Assembly: GCA_003586115.2 (NCBI GenBank)
Contig: QVOM02000001.1
Coordinates: 14,211,291 to 14,275,290, forward strand
Reading direction: 5' to 3'
Length of the DNA stretch: 64,000 nt
From: Salvator merianae
Taxonomy: Eukaryota > Chordata > Lepidosauria > Squamata > Teiidae
Shown one piece after another: positions 27,737-39,700 of the stretch. The position numbers and the translations under genes were made by a program. Under the pieces are notes generated by a model that saw only the letters and a program-made list of their open reading frames with translations, made no database searches and was not told the origin of the DNA. Every line of letters begins with the position of its first letter. Within the stretch, counting starts at the first letter, position 1.

Positions 27737-30700
27737 CTTAATATGATATGTTTTATAATTAATGTCCAATGCTGAATTTTAACTTGTATTGGTTACTCTA
27801 TTTTGCTGATTCTTAATTCGCACTGATCATCCTTATTAAATTTTAATAAATTGTATGGCACCAGCTTTACAAAGCATCTGAATTTGGATTGTACTTTGGG
27901 GAGGAATCACCCAATCATTTGGGTACCTCACCTGTATCAGACCTTTAATACTCCTTCCTACTCTTTTCCCTTTCCCTGTTCCCTTTACTTTTTAAACCTT
28001 TTTAGGCTTGTCTGTGAAAAGATAATCTTATGGTGTTTATGTGCTATATGTTTTTTCCCTGTAATTATTGTAACCATTTAAGTTCCTTCTGTGTTCAATC
28101 CTAAAAGGATCTTACTGTTCAGTCTTTGCTTCAAACACATCTTGGAATACTGAATACTACCTGGGGAGTGAGTAAGGAGCTGCTTTTTATTACCGTAAGA
28201 TTTCACTATAGCCTTGGAGAGTGATTGATTGATTTATATTTCTATCCTGCCCTATATCTGAAGGTCTCAGGGCAGGTCACGATAAAATCATTATAGTACA
28301 GTGGCACTGGCCCCTTCTGCACTTGGCTTTATTCCGGATTATATCCCAGAACAGGGACCTGCTATCCACATGCTAGTGCAGATTACAGCAGGCCTCAGGT
28401 GAGGCCTGCCATAGTTCATAGTAGCATGCGGATGCCGGATCCCTATTCCAAGATATAATCTGGAATAAGGCCAAGTGCAGAAAGGGCCACTGTCTGCATG
28501 GGCAAGGGATGATGTTCCCTTAGCCGAAGAGCAGGGTAAACAGGAGTATGTTTACCAGTTATCTGAACATATACAATACTCTTAGGTCTCTATGTACCAG
28601 GAGTGCAATATCAAATAGATTTTTCAAAGTTTTGCATCTGAAGTAAAAGCACTTTCTGAAACATTTAGGTTTTAAGAAACAGGTTTATATGATTGTAAAT
28701 TATACATTATAAAGATGGCTGCTGCCAAACCTCTCCAAGCACCTAAGCAGTTTTTTTCTGTGCTACCTATTAGTAAGTTTGCTCAGAGTTCAAATTCACA
28801 ATTAAGATGACCAAGATCTCTCACCAAGAGAAAGATATCCAAATAATTTTGTTCAGAGCAGCTCTATGTCAATTCAGTAAGGTTAAGATAAAGCAGTACT
28901 GTACCCAAGCAATCATTATTGCTGCTGAATTCCTTCATTAAGACAGCTATGGTGCACTTACTTACCTTAATTCGAGATTTCATTCTCTTGGAGACCTTGG
29001 GAGCCTTTGGAAGGTCCGTCTTCACTTTTGGAGAAGATTCCTCAAAAACCACAAATGGTGCCTTAATAGTGGTGCTTGGCTTGGTTGCAGAAGGCAGACT
29101 CATCTTGGAGACTGGAAGGGATTTCTGGGCTGGGGTTCTGAGAACAACTGGCAGGACCACAGAGTCAACCATGGCAAATGAATCAGTAGAGTTGATCACA
29201 GGCAGTTGTTTGGTTCTTTGGATGTCCTTAGGTTTGGCTTTTTTGTTAGTTCTTGGCTGCCTCTGTGTCTTACTTTTCAAAGGCAGTGTAGAATGATCAT
29301 CAAGCATCTGTTCTACTGCTGCTGGCTTGTTTTCTTGGTTTCCATAAGGAGACAGTGGCAACTTCCAGGACCAAGCACTAGAAAATACATTTTCTACACA
29401 GTCGTCTTGATTAGAGGCCAGCAGAGAGACAGCAGCTACAGCTTTGATAAGGAGCAGCCTAGCTTTCTGATATTCGAGACTACGCAGCTGGGGGTCTTTA
29501 GAAGAAAACAAGGCCAAGCCAGTCTCCAGAATTTGCCAGAGTTTCTTTTCTAGTCTACTAGTTTTGATGCTTTGTTTTGCCAGAGCCACATAGATTCGAG
29601 CTGCCAGATCACTGAGGAGTCCAGCTGTGGACTGGTGCTGGACAACAGCCTTCTTGCCTTTGCCTTGAGAAACATATGCCACCATGCTAGAAATACGCAG
29701 AGCCACAGCCGTGCGGCGTTTTAGACTGGCCTCAAGCAGATACAACCCTGCCACCCTATTCCCGTTTGCCAGCTCCTGTTCTGCCGAAGTGACCAACCAG
29801 TGGAGACAGACAGCTGAAAGGACCACATCAGAGCACAGCAAGCAGGGGCATGTCTCTGGGTGGCTTAGGAAGCCAGGATGCTTCTTCTGCTTTGACCGCA
29901 GCACTGGCGAGCTGGTTAGAGAATTCTTGTCCTGCATGCAGAAGGTATCAACAAACTCAAGGCAGACCTCTCTTAAGAAAGGCTGCTCTTCTGAAGGTTC
30001 AAGGCACTGCCCCTGAGAATTCTTGTCTTTGTGTCCACCTTTCTTTGGTTTGATTTTCACATGACGTTTTTCTTCATTCCTTTCAAAAACTGGAGATAAA
30101 AGAGAGAGGCCAGGTTAAGCGTCCTCCTGGCTCAAACAAAACTTAATTCCAGGATGAAAATCTTTTAAATCCTCTTCAAAAGCTAACACAAACTGAACAA
30201 CTGATGTAACCATTTCACAAGGAAAAAGTAATATCAGCTAAAGGATATAAAGATCTTTTCTCTTCCACATGGAACATCATGGTCCACTAAACACTTATCT
30301 AAAGAAATTGAGCAGAATATGACATGGGCACTTCCTCTCCCCATACGATTTGTTATATTCTATTTGTCTTCATTCTCCAATATCTATTTTTGTTTTCCAT
30401 TTATTTATTTGAGAATGTATATCCCATCCTTCACCAAAAGGTCCCAGAGCAGGTCACAATAATATAAAGATAAAAATATGTAAAGTATTAAAATATACTG
30501 TATTTAAAATATAATTCTTCCTCTCTTCCTGGTAGGACAACACCCAGAGGAAGCTAAAAAAGCAAAGGCCAGGGTGGAGAGGTATATTTTAAGCAGATGC
30601 TGAAAACCTGGTGAACCTCCAGAGGGAGGTTGTTCCAGAGTCTGAGGGCCAATACCTACACACACAGACACACACACACACACTTTTCTATTCCTCTATC

Positions 30701-33700
30701 TTGGAACAGGCAGAATCAATGAGAGGAGAATTCATGTCACCAAGAGTCAGATCTACCCTCAAGTCAAGTCACAGAACAAAGTGGCTCATTCCTGCAAACT
30801 TGTAACTCGCCCCCCCCTTGAAACAGCCTTGAAACTCAGTCATTCAACTGTGCTCAGATTACAGAAAGGACAGGACTCACTTGTGCTTGATTCAAGAAGA
30901 AACAGGACCTGCTCAAGATCAGAGTGACACAGCTCCAGGTCACTACGCTGCAGTTCCAGTTCACTCTTCAAGACCAGAAAGCGAGCACACCTGAGAATGA
31001 ATCAACAAGGTGTATGTTAAAGGGCTCCTAAGGAACAAGTTTTCAGCCTTCACTGGCTTGAAGGTAGGTTCCCCCTCCTTACCAACCTGCTCTTGACCTA
31101 CTTGGCTTGCATCATTAATAACATTATGCATCCTTACTTCAAAGACTACGAGAATATATGAAAGGCATTTCTTCTTCATTTTTTCCCTCTCGATATCATT
31201 TGTCCTTGCTAAAATAGCTACCCGGGCTAAGGTAGGGCCATGACTAGAATTTCTGGGATGTTAGAGCCAGGAGGCCTATATTCTGATTCCAGACACATCA
31301 TTTTGCCACTGCTATCTCTGCAAAATAGCTTCATCCCATTGCAAGGATGGGGAGCCTGTAACTATCCAGTATCATGGAACTCTTATTCTCTTCCGTCCCA
31401 ACTAGCAAGGTCAGGCATCACAGGTAACTAGAACTGAGTCCTTCAAAAGCTTCAGAGACAAAAATATTACATATTTCTTACCATCGAATGGATTGAAGCC
31501 TCATGGAGATTTTCAGTGTTTCCAGGCAAAATGCTTTTGCTTCACTTACAATTTCAATTTTGCACAACAGGGAAACAAATGCCTCAGAGCAAACAAACAT
31601 GTCAGCCAGCACCTGCCACTTCTGCACCAGGTTATCACCTGAGAAGGAACATCAGATTTGGGACGGTAAGGTTGGAGGTCAAAGACCCACAGTTTGCATT
31701 TTTACTGTGTACCACTGTATTTTCAGAAGGCACAAGTTATTCTGAGTTGTGTACATATTTTTATTGTTGATCTCTGTCCCTGGGCCAGATTTCACTCCAG
31801 GCCTCTCCTATGGTTCCTCTTAAGGTATGGGAACTTCATTTTTCCATCGTAGAACTTACATGTCTCCTTACCTTGAGAGGTTAGTGACTTGTTATTTTGG
31901 TGGCTTGATTGCCAAAACCTGGAAATGGAAGTCACTATTGATAAAGACAGACAGTTGGTGTCCTCCAATGCAAGCATTATCAGGAACTGCCCAGCGCCAC
32001 CTGTTGGTAGTCACTGCAAGAAGGAGCAGTAGGGTTTAACTCTATCTGTTCCAGTTTTTCGAAGCCCTCTGAGAATGGCTAAGGAACAACTGTGCTTCTT
32101 CGAAGATGCCAAATTATCTTAAAAGCTGTGGCCCTATGCCTTTTCAGAATGCCCATTAACAAAGAACGTACAGTTTAATACATGATATAGGCATATGATT
32201 TCTTTTTCTTATAAGGTATACAAAGTTACCACATCACTGAATGTTAACAGATATGGGTTTGGTCACTGCATAAGATTCCAAAAAGATGCTGCAACTCAGA
32301 GCAGACAATCTTGGAATAGATAAGGGATTAACATTTTATAATCCGATGACTTCTGGAATTTAATCTGATCTCTTTCCTAAAGATTTTTCAAACCTAACTC
32401 TGCAACTAAAAATTTAGGAACTTGATACATTTTGCCAGAATTCATATACAGATGAATCCCAAAACCAATATCAAATGTATGGTACTGCATGACAGAATTT
32501 GCTCTAACTGCCAAGCTAAGAACTTGCTTCTATTTGTTTTTCCCCCAAATCTCTCTCTCACGTAAGGTCAGTTATTCAAAAGGTCTGTTGATCGAACCAA
32601 CAAGATAAACAGATTAAGAAAATACAAAATTGCTAATCTGAAAGTAAAGATCCAATAGAAACATAACTATGATTTGATATTAAATATATGCTAGAATAGA
32701 ATTTACTCTCATCTATTATTAAATGAAGTGTATCGTTTATCACAAAAGTAAATCTTAATAATTTGTAAGCAATAAAACCATAATACAAATACTCCAAATA
32801 TATTTTACTTATTTCAGTTATTTTCTATGAAGACTTTGGTTCAACACAGTCCTCCCAGTTTCAAAGAGACAGAATTTTAGATCTACCGATAGTTTTTGTA
32901 CACTTTAAAGAAAAAAGTTTTCATCTTTTACCGTGATCTACAAACTGATGTTCTGGAACATCTTTAGCAGACACATCCCCACTGATCAGCGAGAAGTTCA
33001 AGAGAATGCTGCGGTACAGTTTATGTGCATCACTCAGAGCCATTTCTGAGGTCTTCCATCCTGCACAGGACCAAAAATACACTGAGCTTTTCAAGCTTCC
33101 TAATCCTTTCAATCAGAAATCCATAAAAAGGGCTGTAGATATACAGGGGAAATCAGTTCTCCCACTGGAACCAGAGGTTTGGACAATCCCAGAGGGCATC
33201 CAAGGCAGTTCTAGGACAACATGCTGTAAAGAACTAGTTGATCACCCAAATTTTGTGCATTAAACTTCCAAGGAATACACGATCTACCATAGGACATAGA
33301 TCAAAAGTTAAGCCATTATCCCAGCGAATAGGGAAGCAGACTGAAATCTACCTATGTTCATTACAAATCAATGCACCATGGTCCCTTCAGCATCTGAGAT
33401 GACATGCAGAAGGTTCTACATTTAGTGACGATCTTGGGTGTGTATGGTGGAACTGACAACATTCCCAATATGGCCTTCCACTACTCTGTAGCTTTATCAT
33501 GCTAGAATTTTAAGATTTCAATTTTTAACTGAAGGCTTATAATTTTTTAAAATTATGTAACCTGCCCCGAGAACTTCCAGTACAGGGCAGCATTGAATGC
33601 AATGATGCAATAAGTATACTGCCAACCAGACTCAGCCTTAAAAGCCAGTTAACTCTCTTGCTGCCTCTGGATACCTGACAGTGGAAGCCAGCTACATGGA

Positions 33701-36700
33701 CAATATAACCAGTGAGTGAACAGCATATCCCACTCCATGACAGATCACTGCCATTTCACAGAACCATCTGGCCCCACTCTAAAACTCAGTGCTCTTAACA
33801 CTCCTTTCAACAGCAGCTTCACCGTGTAATTAACCAATGATCCAAATTAGTATTAAGGAGGAGAGGAATGAATAAATACAAATCCAATAAATAAATAAAT
33901 AAAATAAATAAATAGTTGAGGCACTCACCCTGAGCACAGAGTTTTTGCCTGAGTGCCAGTGGAAGGATGGAAGCTGAAAGACCGAGATAAGATGCTGTTA
34001 ACTGAAGGGTGCTGGCTCGGAGGAGGTACCACACCTTAGAGGGCCTTTGCAAAGCTGGGTTTCGTAGGACTTTAACGAGTTGAGTAAGACCTTCTTCTAT
34101 CTGTTGGAACGACAACAAAAATCTGTAAAGAGGACGGTTCTGCAGCCTGCAGAGAGAGCTAGCCAGTGATTAGTTTACGCTGAGCTAATTAATGGTTCAG
34201 ATTACAGATCATTTTGAACGCAGAGAGATTTCCCTGAAAGATAGGGTCAGCAATTCAAAGCTCAACACAGGGACAGTCAAGAAAAAACAGATTACCATTA
34301 GGAATCAAGGAGATTATCTAGTTTTGAATGACTGTGTGAAGACATTTTATTAGAATATTTATATCCTGCTCTTCTGCTGTAAATAAATTACCGTCAACAC
34401 TCTGCAACATTAAGTTACAATCTCATACAACAATACAAAATACACAGACACAGAGGTAATAGTGGTGTTCACATGGTGGAGTAAGCAGGTAAGTTCCCCA
34501 CGCAATTTCCACAATGCTTGGCTGCTCTCTAATTACCCCTAGGTTCCATAATGAGTCTGGATTTGCTGGGTGAAGCCCTGAGCAGCCCTGAGCAAGTATG
34601 TTTCTGTGGAGCTTTACAGCAGAGTCCAAAAGCAAAGCACAATTCTAATGTGGTTTTCTAGTCTTTTCTCATTGGGCCAAGAGATGACTTTTAATCACAC
34701 ATAATACTTTCAGGGCCTTGGCATGCCACTGATAGTACTCTGTGGCACACATTATTTATTTATTTGCTTGTTTCTAAGCATTTGTATCCTATCTTAGGAC
34801 AGCTGGTCTTAGGGCAGGCATAACATTCTACAGCGGTGGCCCATGGCTTTAAGGGCGGGTGTTTGTAACCCGCAGGAAGCAGACGATCACTGTTTGCGGG
34901 GCCTCCATACTGTCGCAGCAGGTTGCTGCAGTACAGAGGCCTGGAGGCCTCACAAACAGCAATGACACGCTTCTCGCAGATTACAAACACCCACCCTTAA
35001 AGCCAAAGGCCGCCACTGACATTCTATAAAATAACATAAAGCAGATAAAACCAGTAAAAAGTTACTAAATAAAAACATTATTAAAACACCACCTTCCCTC
35101 TCTAGCAGGACCACATTAGGAAGGAGCTAAACATCAAATGCCTGTGTGAAGAGATAAGTTTTAACTAGGCACCAAAAACCATATAACATTGGCACCTAGC
35201 ATCTCTCTATTAGGAGGTTATTGTATATTACACAAGATACCTTGTGGTTCGCTAAACAGAGCTTGCTATGGAGCACAGCAAGTGTTTGGCTGGAGAGTAA
35301 GTAGGAATCGTTACTTCTATCAAGACTATGCAGGGAGGATTCAGCCTCCTTTAAGGTAGCCTGTGAGACAAAACACATGAAAATATTACTACATGTAACA
35401 ACAGAGGTCAGTTAGTCTTTTGTCCCAGTTGTCAGCAACTGGAAGCTCACAGCCATGCAAAAGGTGAGAGTAAATCAGTTCTTCAGCCTCCAATACAATC
35501 AGCTTGCCCAGTTTTCTTCAAACTTGATATTACACCTGTGCTGTGGTATTTGTCCTCGGTTGTGTTGTTATGTCAGAAAACCAAATATGTGAGACACAGA
35601 CTGAACACGTTTCCGGTTATAATGCAGAGACAGTGCTTGGGGGATGGAGTGACTATGGGAGACACAGGTTGCAATCCCAGGCAACATGTCTTGTTTACCT
35701 GAAAGCCTAGAGATTCAGACTATGGATTATACTTGGCCATCAACCTCCATGCCTTCTGCTTTGTCCACGGACAGATGGTCCACTTCTTCCCCCAAGGTAT
35801 AAAATAGTGCAGTTGATTCAGCACCCCGATCAGCATTATGTTGTCAGCCTTGTAGCAGAGAAAACTACCAATTTCGTAACTAAGCATTGGACAGAGAATC
35901 TAGGACTTGATACTAAAATGCAACCTGGGGGGGCATTCAAATTCCAATTAGGTTGTACAGACACCCATTATTTACTCTTCCTGGAGTAATCTTAAGTGGG
36001 TTTCACTTATCGTTAAAACTTTCTCATGCACCCTGTGCAAGAACAGGACACATTTTGGGGTATGATAAGAGAAGGGTTGGCATAGTTCAGTGTGTTCCTG
36101 CTAAAATCCACCACCCTGTGCTCTCCAACCAAAGGATGCCAAGGGTTAAATTCTGTATTTTGTGAGTGTGTGCGTGCGCACGCACACGTGCATGTGCACA
36201 TGCACTCACTTCACCTTTGCTGCTGAAATCACTAATTTATATCCGGATGAGATCTATGTCATGTCTCTACTACCATGGCTGTAGATGTCCCAAACTTGGA
36301 TCTACCACTACTATTCAGGGTATGATTAGCTAGTTTGGCATACTAATTGCACAATCATAGTGTCATGTTTGGCTTGCCCAAGGGAGTGTAGTTGAGCGAT
36401 TCTTTCTAAGTTTCTGGTTCTTCTTCCCTGTAAGTGTCACTGCCACTCATTATCTGCCACCAGAGTGAAGTTTACCAGGGTGCTGGAAACATCATCTGAT
36501 CTAAAAGCATTGTTGTCAGATTGCCTAAGATACACAGCCCTCCTAAGCGAGTGGTGTGTGTGTGTGCCCTACAAAACCTTCATAACATTGTCCCGAGCTG
36601 AAGACTTTGGAGACCTAGCATAATCCCCTCCTTCCCCTCTCTCACTTCTTTGCCCTCCCAATTTAAAGTCAGTCTTTTATTGTGAAAAGGAAAAAAGGAA

Positions 36701-39700
36701 CAATGGTTTGAGCAGGAGCCTCAACTAATTGGGCCTAATTCGTTGGGAGCAGAACATGAATTGGAGAAATCACAGGAAGGGTTGACTGGGGTGAAAGGGC
36801 AGGGTAATTGGCCTCCTCTACTGCCACTCCCCAGTTGTTTTAGGGAGCATTTCTAGCTTAACCATGGAATAGGGTCCCATAGTTCTACTTAATAACACGT
36901 TCCAATTGGCCAATTTTTCCCCTAGGGTTATTAATTAGGCTTTATGTTGAAATTAAAATCACTCTCAGATTTCTGCATAGGAAACAACATACATCTATTA
37001 TATGGTGGATGAATGAATGAATGAATGAATGAATGAACAAACATCTTCCAAAGAAAGATCTACTAAGTTGTCACTGCTGGACTTTAAACCAAACAGTGAA
37101 AAGCATGGTTCTTTAACAAAAGCAAATAACACTTGTCCTATGTTCAGACATTTCTGTAGATACTACTGTGTTGAACTTTGCTTTCCTTGACTTTTCAGTG
37201 TTTTAGTACTTCTGTTCAATCAGACTTCTAGTACATTTGGGGACTTTTTAAAGACACCTGTTATCAAGTCCAAATTCAAATACCACTTCCCAAACTGAGT
37301 GACAAAAAGGTCCCGAACCTTTTAGAGGCTACACCTTGGTCACTGAAACTGACATGGTATCTAGATTAGGGCATCTTTGTTTAGTGTTTTTAGATAGCAG
37401 AGCAGTTATCAACTTTTACTAGTCATACTGGGCTGAATAGGTCGACCAATAGTCCACTTCAAAAGCATGTGGGCATTTTTAAGGCACTTATCCTGTTAAA
37501 GGTCACTCTTCCTTCTTACCTCAGCATAACCTGGACATTCCAGCTGGAGGAATAGCTTGGCAACTTGGCATAATGCACTGGTCTTCCCCACAGAGTCTCC
37601 AAGTAAATCACAGAGAGTAATAATCAGGAAGTAGCTCTCCAGGGCCTGTAGTGGCTACAGAATATATGGAAAGCAATGCTATACGTGATAAGGAAAGGAA
37701 AAATCACTGTACTTAAGTGATAGTACATTCTAGAAGGCTGTCAGAATCAAATCCTAAACTTGTGGGTTCACCTTTTCTACTCCACTCACATACAATTGAT
37801 TGATTTCACTCTAAGACCGCGTTCCGACACGACATTTAATCAGTTTACAGGCTGTCTTCAGTTCCTGCTGGCCTAGCATGATTTTGCCGTTCCGTAGTTT
37901 TTCTGGACTAAATTGGTAAAATCCGGACTACTTTGTATTCGGATTTAATGAGTTCTCAAGCCGTTCCAGATCGCTAGTGCGCTTTACTTTGTGATGTGAG
38001 AACAGGGAAGAAGACTATTTGGGAAGGACCGTACTTTTTTGGGGGCGTGCAGAGGGAGGGATCCCCATTTTGTGCCATCCAGTGACAGACTTTGTGGGTG
38101 GGCAGGAAGCGCAGTAGTTTCCTTTGCCTCCATTATCCCCCCTTCCGTCGCTGCCAGGGGGAAAAAACTGTCCTCCTTTTTACTTCGCTAAGCTGCGGTC
38201 CTTTCTCTTTCTTTATCCCCCATTCGACACTGCCAGGAAGAAATTAAAGGCTTCCTCCACTTCCGTCTGCTCTTTAAACCAAAAAATAAACTGCGCCTGT
38301 TTGGGGTTGCAGTCCTCTTGCTCCAACAAAGAACCCACTCAAGATGAGTTTTGCCGTCAGCAGCACACAGCTACACAGCGGGTACACATGCCGCTGCGGA
38401 TGTCTCGGGGGGAGATGAGGCAGAGTCCATTTGCTGGCGATGAACTGCACTATCAAGATAATAGAGCCCCCCCACGTTCCCTCCCCACGTTTCCCCATTC
38501 GTCACGGACCTCTCCCTGCTTTTGTGCTACTTTTAAACTGCGCAATTGCGCGACAGTGCACTTGCAAGGGAGCAGAAATCGCCATCAGCACTTTAAAAAG
38601 CTTAATTGTGTGGTACACATAGTTTTAAAGTTCTGCTTGTGTAGGCAGAGGCTGTAGTGGGGAGAAGGAGCAAATGACGAATGACTAGTAACGCTGCCAA
38701 GTGAATCCATGTTCTGAGGCAGCAGCGGGGACATACGGAGAGCGAAGCTTGACTTTCCTGCCCCTGTGATGTCAAGATTTGAATGTTGGGACTGCAGCCA
38801 GTCACTGACTGCACAGGGAGGAGAATTTGATGAGGGGTGGGGGCAGAAAAGGTACTGTTTCTCTGTGCTAAGCACGGGAAATATCAGTGTGGGAACGAGC
38901 AAGTACGAATTGAGTCCGTGTTAAACTGTAACTGTGGGAATGATCAGAAGACGAATTCAGTCTTTGTACTCTTCTCATACGGATTAAATTTACGAGGTCG
39001 GACCGCGGCCTAACACAAATAAATACCCACATGCCATCTCCACCCCTGGTTCCTTGAATGGAGCAGTTACCTCCATCATTTGGACTAAGTGTAACCTATT
39101 GACAGAAGGAAAACAACAGACATCTTAAATTTATTCCATTACTTGAGAGGGTAGGAACACTTTTTCATTCTCAGAAGGAGTCAGAACAAGTGACAGATGA
39201 TGTTACCCCTGCATTAGCAACAAGGTCACTCTAGGAATTAGGAGTCTCCTTATTCCTATACTCTTTCTCCTCCCACAAAAATCTAGAGAACTGTCTCCAA
39301 TTCTCAGACAGCTGGATCTATGTAACTCCTTCAAGAAGTCTGAACAGGTATCTGAAGTCTATCTGAAAGATTTTCATGATGACCTTAACCTCCAAGAAAA
39401 GGACAAGGTAATCCTTGCATGAAAAATCAGAATTTGAGGAAAGAAAGCAATGGGTTTCCAAGTGCCCTAAAGTAAACAAAAAAGAAGGTACACTGTTAAC
39501 TTATATCCAGCCACAGAATCCAGCTTGTTTTACCTTTCCCATAATTCTGTACAGAGCTGCCATGATGTGCAGGGATGCCGCAGTCTGCTCCAAACAACGC
39601 ACAGTTGGGGTCCTACCCTTGGAGAGAAGCTGCTTCCACAAGGCAAGGGCATCATCCAAACATTTTGACTGAACTGAAAGGGAAGAAGAGGGTTTGACAA

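Noticed and set aside
28919..30053. Several plus-strand ORFs opposite ESPL1 exon 18
   Set aside because: Antisense shadows of a long coding exon.
38124..38657. 177-codon plus-strand ORF
   Set aside because: It lies wholly inside the Harbinger-like element, is Ser/Pro-rich without any recognised motif, and is best explained by the GC-rich composition.
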